A stretch of DNA of 64,000 nt from Phalacrocorax aristotelis (taxonomy: Eukaryota > Chordata > Aves > Suliformes > Phalacrocoracidae): NCBI RefSeq assembly GCF_949628215.1, contig NC_134286.1:992001-1056000 (forward strand). Direction: 5' to 3'. Made by a program: the position numbers and the translations under genes. The number at the start of each line of letters is the position of its first letter. The first letter of the stretch is position 1. Below are positions 32,595 to 46,800 of this stretch, piece by piece. A model generated the notes under the pieces. The model did not search any database, was not told the DNA's origin, and saw only the letters and a list, made by a program, of their open reading frames with translations.

Positions 32595-35443
32595 AGGACA
32601 GGGAAGGGACGGAGGAAGCTCCAAGCACTGTGTGTACTGGTATGGGAGAGGATCTGGTAGTCCTGTGGTCACATAATCTCTCTGGTGTACACGTGGGGAA
32701 TACGTGGAGATGGTCTTTGCATCGCGGAACAGAAGGACGCGATGGGGAGCGTCCCTCCTCGGGGGAGGGCTGGGAGGCTGCAGCTGTGCCTCCTCCCAGC
32801 CTCCATGCGGGAGGGTTTGCTCAGGCCCCTCCGGAGGCCATTTTTCTCGGGCTGTGTTGACACCCCTGTCTGGCAGCGGAGTGCTGTCAGTCTCAGTGCT
32901 GCCCACGCCACGCTGTTCTCACTCTGCAGTGAGCCCTGTGCTACCCCCACTGCTGGCATGGGGTCCCTTGGCCAGGGCGCTCAGTCTCCATGGGCAGCCA
33001 CCCACAGGAGTGTGGGCCCAGCCATCGCTTCCCTCCCATTCCAGCTTTCCCGTCCTTCGTGTGGCCTGTGCTCTGCTTTCCCGGGTGCCGGTTGCCACTT
33101 GCCCAGTTTACTTCTTGCTTGCTCCTCCCCCTTTGCACCAGAGACGGTCCTCAGCGGAGGACCTGGCCGTGGCTGCTGCACCAGGCTCCAGCCTTTGGTC
33201 TCCCTGTGCCACACCGGTGCCTTCCCCTCTCCACGTCCTTTTTGTGAAGCGGTGCAGTTTTCTTTGCAGGAGTCTCGGACCGGTCCCCGGCATGGGGTGA
33301 CAAATCCCTGTTACAGCGCAGTGCTGTGGCCGCCGGCCTGGGGCGGGTGCTGGCTCGCTTCCCGGGCTCCCGCCGCGTGCCCCGGCACCGCTGACGCCTG
33401 CTGACCGCCAGCCTCCAGCGCCGGGGCTTTGCAAACCGTGCCGCGGTGACACAGGGCAGCAGGGGCAGGGCTGCTGCCCCCCGTGCCCCAGGGAGCAGCC
33501 GGCGCTCTGCCAGCGCCGGGCGGCAGCTGGAGGCTGCAGCCGGTTGACCACGGCTGGGTCGCAGTCGGTGGTGACGTCCCCGCGCCACTCACGGCAGCGC
33601 TGGCTTGTTTTAAAATAATATTTTTCCTTTTCTTTTTTTCCTGCCTAAAAATGGCCTAATTTTCTCACTTCTGGGAGCAGCTGCTAGCGAGGGGAGCACC
33701 CTTCTGCTTTTACTTTCTTCCTGGAGGATTTGTCAGAGCTTGCAATGGTCCCGCCTACGCCGGGTGCCCCTGATTTTGGGAGTTGTGCCCCGGGGCTGGT
33801 GGCTGCAGGCGTTCGGGCTGTGTTCTCCTGAACCTGCCCCCAGCCTCTGGAGCATTTCATGGGATTTTGTGGGCGGCCTGACAGACAGGGCTTAGGGGAT
33901 GCAGCGGGTGCCGGTGCCGGAGCCGGGCGCTGCGCCTGGCCGCCTCTCTGCAGTCTGGCATGTCTGTCGGGGGCGAGTGCCTGCACATGGGGCGAGGTGG
34001 CGCGGGGGCGGCCAGGCATGCGGGGAGCTGCCCCAGCACGGCCGCCAGCTGGCGTGGGGCCAACGCAGCGGTGCCGGCGCCTGGCCGCGGATGCCGTTCC
34101 TGCTGAGGTCATGGGCAGAGCAGCCGGCGGCGGGTGCCGGCGACCCCCAGTTCCCCACGACCTGCGGTTCAACGCCAGGCACCTTTCGGTGGCATCTGTT
34201 AAGTGTCACCCCGGGTTGTCCCAGCCACCCCCGGTGGCAGCGGCCGGGCCGAGCCTGCAGCACTCGGTCTGGCGCTTCATTGCTTTGTTCCTCAGCGCCG
34301 GGGCTGGCTCTGGCAGCTGCTTTGTGCTTTCTCTCCTGTCGCCGGGGTCCTTGGCTGTGCTGGCGGCGCGGCCGTCGCCAGCAAGCGGCACTGTTACCCT
34401 GCTGCCCGCCCAGGCACCCGGTGGGCATCCCTAGCTCAGCTCACAAGTTTTGCCTTTTATCTGACCACAGTACTTGGAAAAAGCAGGCGACCTTCTGGGA
34501 AGGCAGCCCTTTCCTCAGACCTGCCCGCACACGGGTATTAATAGCTGCTGTTCTTTTTTCTGTTCCCCATTAAATGCTGTTAAGACTTGAACATGCTCAG
34601 GATATGGTTAGATAACGGGAGGCATGGGCAATTTCAGCTGGATGTGATGCTTTCTCTCCCCTGCTGTTCGTTTCTTCCAAAGTCAAGGTCATTTTATTGT
34701 TCTTCCTTCTGCCAGACCCAGAAGTATTAGACCTTGTACCCGTTTTAGGCCAGGGTTAGTCAGGCTCTCGTTACATGCTTTGTCTGTTACGGAGCAGTCA
34801 GGAAAAGCATTTCTAGAGCAAACGTGGCCTGGGGTCAGGGTTTTTTTATCTGAGGTTTTTCTGGGGCAGGGAGAGAGTGTTTGGATTAATCACATACAAA
34901 ATGGAATAAATATTTAATCCCTCTGTGGACGCACTTAGTCCCTTCCAGCGGGAATTAAGATAAATTCTCCTACAGCATCTGAGTAAGAGGATTTGTGCAG
35001 CTCAACTCACCAGCTCCAGCTTTGAAGTGGGACCGTGGCTTGTCCTGCCTGTCCCTGTGTCCGTGTGTCACGGATGCCACCAGCGGGTGGTACCTCAGGG
35101 CGCCCAGAGCTGAGGTGGCCGGGCAGGACAGCAGAGCCATGGGCAGGAATGGCTGTTAAATTAAAAGCCATGAGCAACGAGGGCATCGTCACATGTGTGT
35201 GCCGCAGGTCCTTGCGTTTGTCCCTCTCGCGGGTGCCGAGCAGCTCTGCTGGTGTGCCAGTGGCGGGGCTCTGGACCCATTGGATGGATTATTTTTTAAT
35301 TTTTTTTCCCTCCCTTTAAAGAAATCAACCCCATTCCCTTTGTAGTTTTTAAGGTAAACTATTATTTTTCAGGTGTTTGTCTGAGCAATATTATTCATGG
35401 TCAAAACTTAACCTCTGCCTTGCGGCTGAGGAGGTGGCATGTG

Positions 35444-35535
35444 GGGTGGGTGCGTGCTGTGCCATACACAACGCGTAGGGTGGGCTCGCGCCGTGCCGTA
35501 CGCAGTGCGCAGGGTGGGCTTGTGCCTTGCCGCAG
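35444..35535. repeat. 34-bp minisatellite, 2.7 copies
   Basis: Units run 35444-35477, 35478-35511 and a partial 35512-35535. Each begins GGGTGGG and continues with a CGTGCYGTGCC-like core and a TACRCA segment. The units differ by several bases, so the repeat is imperfect. Confidence 0.85.
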
Positions 35536-36853
35536 CTCCCCCGCCGGCACTACCCCTCGAGCCCCAGCGTGGGGCTGGCAGGAGCTGGCAGCGTCAGGCA
35601 CGGGTGGTTCTAGCCACGTTTTAAGCGTGGTTTAACTGTTCTCTGTCCCACCCAGAGCCTCTTATGTGGTCTTGGTGCGAGTCGCCGTGGTTGGTGCTCT
35701 GGGGGGCTTGACCCTGCACGAGAGCGTTGCGGGACAGGTCTTTTTAGTGGTGGAGCACCCCACCAGCTCCCACCCAAGGGCTGCTCCCCACTCTCACCGG
35801 TGTCTGCGCCAGGCCCCCTCCTTCCAGTTGCAGTGACAAAATCAGCTGTTTACACATGGGCCAAAACTTCTACAGGTGGCCTTTGCCTCACCCCCCCCGG
35901 GGACCCCTTTGGCCAGACTGCTGTAAGCCCAGCTGAAGCCCAGGGTAGATGGGGAACCATGAGAGCCTGAAAAATGGGGCATAGCACTGCGGTTTGGACA
36001 CCAGAAATGGCGGTGGTCCCTGGGAGGTGAATTTCTTTAGCTGGGAACCAATGGACTTGATACTTGACTTTTGCATTTTAATAGTATTTTCAGGACAATA
36101 CATGGAATGTAGGGGAAGGAAATTCCCATGGCGCTGGATCTCGTGTTGCAGCGTCCGGAAGCTCTTCATGCCAAGCTGGCATGGCTCAAAAAGAGTGTAA
36201 AAAAATGAAATAATTCGGCACCTGTGCAAACTGTAGCTGGGGCTGAACAATGGAAATGCTCTTATGCAGCATATTCTTTTTTTGTTTTGTTTTTTTACAA
36301 GCAATTATTTCTGACACTACCTTTGCCTGGAAGTCTGATTTGCAGAGGAATTTATATGATTAGTTTAAGTCCAGCCCTGTTCTGGAAAGCTCTTAAGCAC
36401 AGACTTAAAAATAGGCACATACTTAAATCCTATTAAAATGAACAAGCAATTGGTACATCCTTGGGTGCTTTTCTTGAACAGGGTGTTTATAAGAATTGTA
36501 CCTTGAACATGCTCTTACACAAGCAGGCAATACTGAAGAAAACTTGGTTTTAATGAGCTGGGCACTCTTATCAGAAAAGTCTGCAAGTGTTAGGGGGAAA
36601 TGCCCTATGTGTTTTGGATTACTTAATAACGCAGACTCTGGTGCTTTTTTTAAAAAAAATAATAATAAAAAAATAAATTTCTGTAGTCGTGGTTTACCTA
36701 GGGGGATACATGGTATTTTTTATGGTTGACATTATTTTTCTGTAAGGAAGGTTATGAATAGGTTATTTATATTTTTGTAAATTCTGTGTCATTACCATTG
36801 TAATTCTGGAGTAGAGTTGTTCCTGTTGTTTTTTGGGGTGATGTCTGTATTCA

Positions 36854-36859
36854 AATAAA
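36854..36859 (+). terminator. AATAAA polyadenylation signal, candidate EDA2R 3' end
   Basis: A canonical hexamer after an AT-rich stretch. A second one lies at 36962-36967. Confidence 0.4.
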
Positions 36860-37724
36860 GCAGTAGCTGAAGCTCCTGCCCTCTTTGTCAAACAAGGGGT
36901 GTGTGCATGCTCCACATTCCTCCTAGACCTGGTGCTCTCGAATGCCGTGTGTTTGTAGTTAAATAAATTTCGGGGTCGGAGGTGGTGCTGCTCGGTGAGT
37001 TCTGATTCCTCTCTCCTGCCCGCAGGTCCGTCCCTTGGGCAGGAGCGTACAGAGGAGCGCGACCCCCGGCTGCCTGCCTGCGGCACGGGGCGGACCCTTC
37101 CCCGTGGGGTGCCTGCCCCGACGGGGGCATCAGCCACTACATGTGGTGCAAGTTTAATCTCCCTCAGAAGGGTCAAATCCCAGGCAGGGTTCGTCGCGGC
37201 GACCTCATAAACGATGCCCAAGGAGCTCCCGTTCCTGAAGCTTCGCTGAGGAACAGTCATTCTTTAAGCACAGTAATTACAGTGCTCATTAAGTCTGTTC
37301 ATGCCCTTACGCTTGGTCTGTTCTTTAAAATAATTATTCAGATCTTTTTAAATTCAATTATTCAAAATAATTGAATTTTCATTTCAAAAAATGAAGGACA
37401 TGATTTTCTTTTCTAATTAAAGCTATTATTCTTGTCCAAACTCTCACAGGCTTTATACTACTGGTGTTGCTAAAGCTCGTTCCTGTTGTGAAATATACCC
37501 ACGTGCGATGCTGTTGCGTGCAGTCCTGCATCGCTACCTGTGCCTCTACCGGTAAAGCAGTACGATAGCTAGGGGTAGAGAAGGCCCAGAAGAGCCAGTC
37601 CTTCATCAACGACTGCAAAACCATAGTACTGGTAGAGGTATTTGCATGCGTGGTTTCCAAAGAAGCCTTTTCCAGGGCGTTCCTTGGGTGCCTGGGGCCT
37701 CTGTTCTCACAGGTGTTCAAAAAA

Positions 37725-37845
37725 CATGCAGACGTGGCGCTTCAGGGCATTGTTCAGGAGGCCCGGTGGTGTTGGGTTGACAGTTGGACTTGACGATCTT
37801 AGGGGTCTTTTCCAACCTTAATGATTCTCTTATTCTACTCTATGC
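37725..37845 (+). mobile_element. CR1 LINE 3' end fragment
   Basis: The run GTTGGACTTGACGATCTTAGGGGTCTTTTCCAACCTTAATGATTCT is the well-known end of avian CR1 elements, here in plus orientation and followed by degenerate ATTCTATG-type repeats. Only the last 120 bases are recognisable. Confidence 0.85.
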
Positions 37846-40800
37846 CTTGCCTTACCTTCGAGTGACTCCTGGTTTTGGAGCTGTAGCCACCCAGGACTTT
37901 TCATCCTCAGCTGTCTGAGGACTGGACAGGCTGCAGTGAATAAGGTGTGGGTGTGTTTGGCCCTTCCTCAAGGCTCTGCTCTTCTGGAGACGTCCCTGGG
38001 GTGACCACTCCCATGCAAAGCAGACGGTTACACCCAAACCAGGAGCTTCCTGTGAACAAGAGGCTTACACCCCGCTCTGCTTTTTGCCTTAGAGCATTTG
38101 TGTTGTCTGGTCTTGCCTCATTTTCGGCCGATGCACAAGGAACGATGATAAACTATGTTCCCCTCAAAGTATCTCAGATTCCTGTTCTCAGCACTGTGAT
38201 AAAAGCAGGCATCCGAGGAGCAGAGCTGGCAGGGGGAACATACTCTGTGCAAGGAGATAAGCGTGGGGTTGAAAACGAGCTCCTAGGTGGTCAGAGCAAG
38301 GCTGACTGGTACCTCTGCGGTTCCTGGTGCCTCATCGGGCACAGGTTGCAGAGGGGCTGGCAGCAAATCAAGATGCTGGGGTACACGCGGTTCTCACCTC
38401 AACTGCCTCCGGGAGGAACATCTCCAGCTGGGATGTAAAACTGATACAAAGGCATTCAAAGCACACGGGCCGACTGCTTGACAAGGCTCCAGTTCCAGAG
38501 GAGGATGCCAGTAAATGCCGTTTGGCCCACAGGAGGCATGTGCACTGGGCGTCCTCCTGAGCTGGTCTCTGGAGCGGGAATGCAGACGTGTGTCCTGCCT
38601 TTCACAGCAGCCACAGCTTGCAGCCAGCGATCCTGCCAAGCCAAATATTCCTGACCGATGGGTTCTTGCTTCGATGGGTTTTTGCTTTAAAGAACTCGGC
38701 TGAAACGTGTGGGGTGTTGAGATGCATTGCTTGCTTCCCCATACGAGGTAACTGCAGAGGTGGAGACCAATCTGTGTCCTCGTGTAGATCGGTAAACCCT
38801 GAGCAGACCTCATTCAAGACCTACTGAGGTGCTGCTGCAAGTCGAGCAGGGTCTTTGCATCTTCCCCACAGGGGCCTCGCTCCTCAGGGCACGTCCTTCT
38901 GCCCAGTGAGCACGGAGCCGCGAAGGGGAGCTGATAGGGAGGTCTTGGCCAGGCTGAAGGAGATGTGCCTGCTACTGGAATGTTCCAGGTGGGATCCCTG
39001 GAGGCTTAGCAGCCTACAGCAAGAGCCAGGCTAATTAACGAGCCCTGTATTAACAAGGACTGCATGATCTGTGAACAGTTGAGTCAGACAAGCTTTCCAA
39101 GGTTTTGCTCACATGCAGATCCTGGGTGCACAGAGCAAGTGCTTTTACAGTAAGACCTTTTTCCTGAAACCCTGTGTTGCTTGTCCATCTTTGGTCTGAG
39201 ATGATCTGGACTGAAAACGAGATTGCATGAAAATACAGACCAAAAACCTGTACTTACAGGGAGGAGAGGGCAGGAAGAAGGACATGACCAGAGAAAGGCT
39301 GCTCTTTTCTCTGTAGAAAAGGCTCAGAAGAGAGAAGCGTGTGCTCCGCAGGGGAGTTTGGCTAAACTGCAAAGCGGGGGTGGAGCGAACAAATAGCAGA
39401 AACGATGAGGGGTGCTCAGTAACACCCTGGCAAATGCAGCTTTCCTGCCTTTGCACTTCATTTGCTTGCCTACCCTATAGAAAGCTATGATGTTTAAACA
39501 CAGGCCAACAGGGTCTGAAGAAAAGGGAGCCGCCACAAGAGAGGCAGAAAACCCACTGGTGGGGAGTGGGGGCGAGCCCCGTGCAGCTTTAGCCTGGCAC
39601 AGCTGCTTCATTAGCGCACAGAGGTGCCTGACTGCATGCAATTATGTGACAGTTAGAGGAATCCTTCACAAACCTTCAGAGTGTGTTTCAGGTGGGTGGA
39701 AAACTGTCAGACCAAATTGTTGTGTCCATTGAAGGTAACTTAAGCCGAGTCATTACCATCTCCTTACCCAGCATGAATAGTTTGGCAGAATTTAGGTAGG
39801 CAGCCGGGCACCAAGGTGCAACTGGACTTGGGGGCTCACCAGCAAGGAAATTATGTTCCTCCAAAGGTTTCCTTCAAACACCTGCAACAGGCTGTCCTCA
39901 GACCCAAGGGCAGGGCGGCCGTGGAGAAGAGGAAAGAGGGGAAGAAGGTGCTCCTGGCTCCCTCCGTGCTGGCACCGCGCAGACCCCAGTGCCAGCAGAG
40001 CCAGGGCCGTGCCCTGAGCATCCCCTGTGTCCCCAAGCACAGCAGCAGTGACAACCTGCTGCAGTGGCTTTTAGGTGGGGGGAGGCTGGTGGAAGTGGCA
40101 ATGCACAGGAGGGTCCAGCCCCGCCCTCCAGCCTTGCTGTGTGTACCCATTGTGAGCAGGAAAGAGCAGAAACCCCATGGAAATGATGGCAGGGAGAGAA
40201 GGGGGTTCACGAGGGTGAAGTCAAGCAGAAAGCCAGTAATTAAATTTCAGCTCATTTTCATGTCAGGAGGGACAGGCCTGGGTGATGCTTAGCTCTCTCG
40301 TGCTCTGCTGCTGCTCCTCGCGTGGGAGTTACTCGTTCCTGTAGACATCGGTCGCACTTAGCGCTGTAATAAACCGCTTCTCCCGCTGGGCTCATCTTGC
40401 TCAGCCGTACAGCTCCGCGCTCTCCCTGACAGAGTAATTGTGGCACGGAACCTTTTAAATGTGCTCCGCGCCAGTTTCTTTGTGCTCCTGCCTCCTCTGC
40501 ATAGGGGGGCTAGAGGACAGTTAGTTAAACTTCGTTTGCTAAAAATGAAGACTTAAGCCCATTAGAGAGAACTGAGTTTCCATCCCAAGTTTCTTTCCCT
40601 CTCCACTTTCCTCTCCTTCCCTACAGATGATTTTTTTATTGTTCTCTGATTTTCCCATTTTGTATTTTCCACGGGCTTTCCGTGCTAACAAACTCCACCG
40701 TGTGTGTGTTTGGGATGCCGGCGTTTCCGGCTGCTACGCATCACCTGCACGGTAAGTGCAAGGGTCACCCCATGGCTTTGCTGCCGGATGAAACCGCACC

Positions 40801-43800
40801 CAGGCCTGGGGGCTGTCTCTGCCATTAAATTCCCCCCAGATTTGAAGAAGGGACACCCCCCGCCCCAGCAGCCCACGCTGCCCCAGCTGTGCAGACGGAG
40901 GGTTGGGGAACTGGACGCAGTGTTTGGAGAATTAGGGGGACATTGATGACAGCAAACCCTCTTAACAGGAACCAAACTGGGAGCAACAATAACCACCATT
41001 AAAAAAAAAAAAAAAAGATTAAAAATGGGAACCTAATTCCTTTTATTGGCAGCAGAAGTTAATTTTTAAGGAAAAACATTGCAGCTCCAGTCAAAAAGCC
41101 TTGCTGATGAAAAACAAACACTTTTTGTCTTCAGGGACAGCCTGATGCCAATAATTATTACGATCTGTCAAAAATACATTATTATCCCAGTGAAATTCCT
41201 GTACTCCTTCCCTGAGTCCTGGTGGTAAATTAGATTTTTTTGAGACTGGCCAACCTATTTCTGTGTGGCAATTATTATGTTAACAGGAGCCAATAGACTG
41301 GATAATGGGCTGATTTTGGATTTGAAGGCAGCTGGATTGGGGAACAAGGTTTTAGCAAAAGAATGAAGTGTTTTTGCAACACATTCAATATGTCTTCAAA
41401 CTCCCCCTCACATCCTCCTCTGAGCTGGTTCTGAGGAATAATTGGATTACAAATAAATACCCCAACAAATATAGTAACAATAGAGCCAATTTTCATAATT
41501 TCGTACCTCCTGCAGTTCATTTGAATCAATTAGGAGTGACGAGTGCACGGGTGTTCGCCCCGGCCGCTCCAGAAGCCGGACGAGTCAGAGAGGACCCCGC
41601 CTCGGGGCGGGGGGCTCGGTCCTGCGCCAGCCCTGGTGCTGCTCGGTGGGTGCCGCAGGATGTGGGCCACGCGGTGAGGACCCCTCCGTGGGCAGAGCTC
41701 TGCTGGGCGCAGGGCAGGCTGCGCGCTGCTCTCCTGGCCTCACTGAGGTCTCACCTGTCGTGTCCGAGAGGGTCCTGCCAAAGTCTGCGCCCCCCTGCCG
41801 CGGCACCGACGGAGATGCGCGCCTGTCCTGGGACACGTGCGCCACAGAATGGCTCTTGAAATGGCATCCGTATTGATATGTTAAATATAAATATCAGAAA
41901 TATAAATAATAGAAATGAAATGTAATGGAGGAAAGGCTCGTATCCTCCACTTTGTATTGGGAGGGGGAGCACAGAACATATTAGCAATCCTTAAAACAAC
42001 AAATAGGAAAATACTGCCGTTCTTCCCACCTTCACCCTCACTCTCTCCTTCCTTTGCAATGACTGGGGAAACACAAAGGCAAAACAAAAAATTTGAGGAC
42101 TTGGCTTCAGTAGGAATAGGTAAATCAGTTCAGGCTTGGGCACTGAGGCTGTTCCTAGTCTGGTGCAAGCCGAGACCAGCTCAGGGGGGTGGCGGTGACT
42201 GCCTAGCCGAGCTGAGCAGCAGGGAGAGGCCAAGGGAGGTGGGATGCGGGACAGGCAAGTGAGGGTGGAAGCCTCGAGTGGCTGGTGGGCGACAAGGGGA
42301 GAAGCAGGAGTCGTCCCCAGGAGAGCTGTGAGCGCGTCACTTGCCGTACATGCCATCGCTCCAGACGGGGCTGGACACGAGCTGCCATGAGCGCTACTTT
42401 CCAGCAAAGAGCTCTGCTTTTCACAGCTATTAACTTGGCCTCGCGTAAGTAATGTCCACGGATTTTTGCCACGCTCTGTCTGCCTCAGACTAATCCTGGT
42501 TTTATTGGAAAACTCCAGATGAAAGAATTAAGCTTTTCCCAGGAATGAGGTTGGTGGAAAACATGTTTCATGCACACATGCACATACAGGATTTCATTCA
42601 TCGTAGCTGGCCGTCATCTAGCTGGAAATGGCAGTGCCTATAGCGTAACGCACAGGCAGAAGAACACAAATTTTCACAGGCAGCCTTAACTTCCTGCGTT
42701 TTTACTGTTTGATTTTCCAACTCCCATGTTCCCTACAGCCACGTTTTAGAATGTTTTGGAGTAGAACATTTTGGTAAAACCCAGCATATAACTTCCTCGA
42801 GCACGTTGCTTTTGCTCGCAGGCCAAGGCAGATGCAGGCTCCGGGTTGATTCCCGGAGGTACCAGCAGCCTGTCCCAACAAACACGCAACCCGCAGCAAC
42901 ACTTGCAGGCATCCCCCCCTTCTTGCTCCGTCCTTGCTGGTACAAGGCACTGTGTCCACGCCTTGCCCCATCCCCACAGAGAGGAGCTCCAAGAAGTTCT
43001 CAGCATCTTTTACAAGCATTTGACCGACATGACCGTTTTAGTTTCCGGGCGCTTGGTGCCAAACGTGGCCCCACCATGCGGGAGCCAGCAAAGAGACGAC
43101 AAAGCAAACACTGCAGTGCTACCTTTGCCTCTGCTGAAAGCAGCAAGGCTCCTCAGCTGCCTGCGCGGACGAACGGGCCTCTGTTCGGGTCCAGCTGCGT
43201 GCCCCGTGCACTCCTGTGAATGACACCTTAGTATAAAGCATCCTTCCCTCCGCCTTTCCTCCTCTTAGTTTCCTGGCTTTGTCCACAGCCTGTGTTTTAT
43301 TTCCTATTCTATTAACTTGCTGCTATGCCAGTTTTATGAGACAATGAAAATAGAATCGGTATTCTTCACTTAACAAATATTATAGCTAGCCATGGTAAGT
43401 GCTCAAAGGAGCAAACATATAAAAGGTGGTAAAACAGAACTCTTTAAGTTTCTAAAGGAGCTTTAGTTTTTCCAAGAATGAGAATCGTGGAAAACTACAT
43501 GATATTTGGGATTTCTGTGCTATTTCAAGCTTCTATAAAAAGGGATATTGGCTGAGCTGGTGTTGCAGTGTCCTCCCTTTTTTCTTATATTACTGCCCGT
43601 TTTCGCGCAGGTCTGCAAGCAATCAGCTGTGCCACGGGCCAGCCTTTTCCCGGGCACACCCGCAACCTCTCCCAAAGGCATGCCCTCCCGAAGGGCCTTT
43701 AAAGCCTGTGCTGGAGCTGAAGCGTCTGTCCTCTTCTTGAGCAAACTCTTCTGTCGTTCTCCGATAAGACCTAGTGGATGCGGTGATAAATAACCTTTCA

Positions 43801-46800
43801 TGTGGCAAGAACGTGTGAGCCAGCTGGGTTTTAGAACGTTTGAGTTTGGAGGCAAAGAAAAGCGCGAATCAAAGCCAGTGCTTTTCTCCTGAGGTCACAA
43901 GGTTCCCTTTACTGTCCCTTGCAGGCTGTAGCAACCCCGCTGCTTTAAAACGTAAGGCTCACTTTGCAGGGCTTCACCGAGGACTAAAGTGACTATCTTA
44001 GCAGCTAATTCCCTGGGCAAAACCCCAGGAACCCACTGTTTCTGCGTGGCCCGCTGTGAAAGCGAGTTAAGCGCGGAAGCCTGACTCAGGGCAGCTTGGG
44101 GGCTCAGGCTGGGCGCGGGGCTCTGACCGGCCCAACAGCACCCGGAGGGGTCAGAGGGGTGTTCAGCCGGGGTGTGTGGATGGAGCTGAGGGACCGAGCA
44201 TAGGAGTTGCCGCTGGAAGGTCTTGCACACCCAAGCCGGGTTTGTGACTAGCCCTCAGCGTGCTTTTTTTCCTCTCTTTTTCTTCTGTCCCTCCATTTCT
44301 CCATCCACACCGTAAATCACGCCATAAGTGAAATATAAATCGGCCCTTAAATTAGAATTGATGGCCCCAGAGCTAACCAGAAATGCAGGGCAATAAACTT
44401 CCTATTTGCAATGTACAGTTTAACAGTACAATCCTCCAGCTCCTCACTATGAGTGTTTCACAAGGGCACCAGAAAGCCGTTAGAAGTCACTCGTCCTGGC
44501 AATGGCTGGAAGGAGGAACGTGATGGTGCCTGCGGCATCTGAATGCTGGGGATCAAACAAGGTTAAGGTTCATTTTCAACCTGCTCTCCTTTATAGCTGA
44601 GATGTCTGAATATATTACTAAATATTCGTGGTCTTTATTAGCTATGTTAATCATTACAGTTCACCCAGAGGATGAATGTGTTTCTACATTATGCCCTGCA
44701 GGCTGAAGGACGACAGAAGGCTTCCGTTCCACTAAACAAAAGGCAAGGTAATGCAGTTTAATACAATGCTTATAAACAAAACGCAGGGTAATCTTATGTT
44801 CAAGTCAGCTTTAGCTTTAGTTTCTTAAAATTAACCTTCAAATTTAATAAAGGGAAGAAAATCCATAGCCTGCAATAGAAATGTGAACATAAAGAGGGGA
44901 TACTGCGTTAAGGTATTCATTTGGGGCTGTAGCTATTGCCGTCTCCATGCAGGGAACTGCCAGCATTACTCACTGTTTTTAAGCAAGAGCCACTGGTGCA
45001 CTGAATTCAAGAACAGGTAGAAAATGAAGATAGTGTGTTAAATAACTGATCAGTAAAGACAGATTCAGGAAAGACACTGTCCCGTGAAGGGAATTCTAGA
45101 AATATCCTAATGGTAAAAACTAAAACTTGATTCCTTTGCAGTCTTTAGGCGGGACTTGGTTTATTAACCTTACTGTGAGAGCTGTGAGCAATGTATCACA
45201 GTTCAGAAGGAAAGAAAACCTTCCAAAATAGCCCAGGGCCATCCAGTCCATTGCACCTCCTAATTAACTGAGCTTTGTGGTAAATCCATCTGGAAGTTTC
45301 GGGTGATCCAGGAGCTCCTTATAATTCTGAATTCTGCCTTGTTTGACATGTGTCACCAGTAAAAGATCAAAATAAGCAGTGGAAGGGGAAAGAAGGTTTA
45401 GGCCATTGATTAATTGATCACTTAATTCCTGTTTGAAATTGCCTGAGACAAGATGTGGCAGCGAGCAAATGTCATCTCCGTCTTAGAAAGAGGAACAAAA
45501 TCTGTTGCTCTAAAAGTTTCTTACCATCATCTTTGTTGTGTATCATGAACTATCTCCTAACAACCCAAAAGCTGGCCACCTTGGAATCACACTGATGACG
45601 GTACTCATGGTGGCGACAAGCGTGCATTTAGAATAGCAATGGCTTCTGCAGGTCTGGCTGAGGAATACGCTGCAGTTCTGGTAGAACGGCACGAAACTGT
45701 CAGAAATGATGTTTTGGAAATCAGTGTCGCTACTTTCAGCTGCAAACACCAACTGAAGAACCTTGCAGCGGGGAAACCCTTGGGGCAAGAGACCACTGAG
45801 GTTCAAGAACCTGCCAGGACATAGTATGGATTAGATACTCATGTATGCAATGAAAGCACATGGGTACGTTAGCTAGAGTTGACACTTGGAGAGTGTATAG
45901 ACCTTGGTGCTCTAAAGCTTGCAAGGCAATTAGCAGAAATTCCGTTGAAGGGGACACGCCCTATAATTGTCACTTACGGTGTTCCTTAAAGCAATTGTTT
46001 TTGTCTCCAGCAGGCAAATTAGATGGTCCATCAGTGTGATTTTATAAAGTAATTCATCTGTTCTTATCTGCCAAGGAGATTTTTATGAGGCCTGCCATGG
46101 AAAAAGTCTCTTCAAGTGACAGACTATTGTGTTGTAAAGTCAGACACGTGGTTTCTACAGGACTCAGCCTGTTGGTTTTGGGGGGGTTTTATTACTCTTT
46201 TTTTCCTCTCACCTCTGTCAGTGTCTTGTCACTGACAGATCATTGCGGAGGGCAGTGTCTCATTGCAGAGGGCGATTTAGCGCTGCCGGACAAGGCATTA
46301 TTAGCCCGTATCGGCTGATGGGAGAATAAAGCTTCATCACAAGGGCCAAATGCCCTTATTCAACCCTTATTACTGGGGCAAATCTAAAATTATGGGGGGG
46401 CAGGGCAAGAAGTGCTTTTGTTTTGCTGGCTGGGGAGACTTCCAGTAAGCTCCTGAGGAAGGGTTTGCTTCAGCGTAACACAGCGGGCACAGACACTCGC
46501 AGACCTCCCTGCCCCGCCGTGTCAGTTCACTTCCCTCCTATCCGCTGTTACCTGTCCTCTCCAGCACCCGTCGGAGCATCGCTCAGGCACTCGCCTGAGC
46601 TGCAGTGGCGCTGGGTAACCCGCTCCTGCCCTCCTGCCTCGTACCATCAGCCAGAGGCCCCAAAGGACTTTAGTCCTGCTCTAATGAAGACACCCGAAAC
46701 GCAGCGTTGCCCCCATGTCTTGGCAATGAGCTTGCCCCTGGCATAGCTGCTCGGCACAGAGGGCGCATCGGGACGAGCCAAGTGGCGTGGTCATCGCTGG

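Larger units (their letters stand above)
32595..36880 (+). other. EDA2R: Probable 3' UTR of EDA2R
   Basis: After the stop codon there is no further gene. Possible polyadenylation signals are AATAAA at 34905-34910, a cluster near 36660-36676, and 36854-36859, the last in a sequence that looks like a transcript end (TTCAAATAAAGCAG). Which one is used cannot be told. A 34-bp tandem repeat sits at 35444-35535. Confidence 0.4.
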
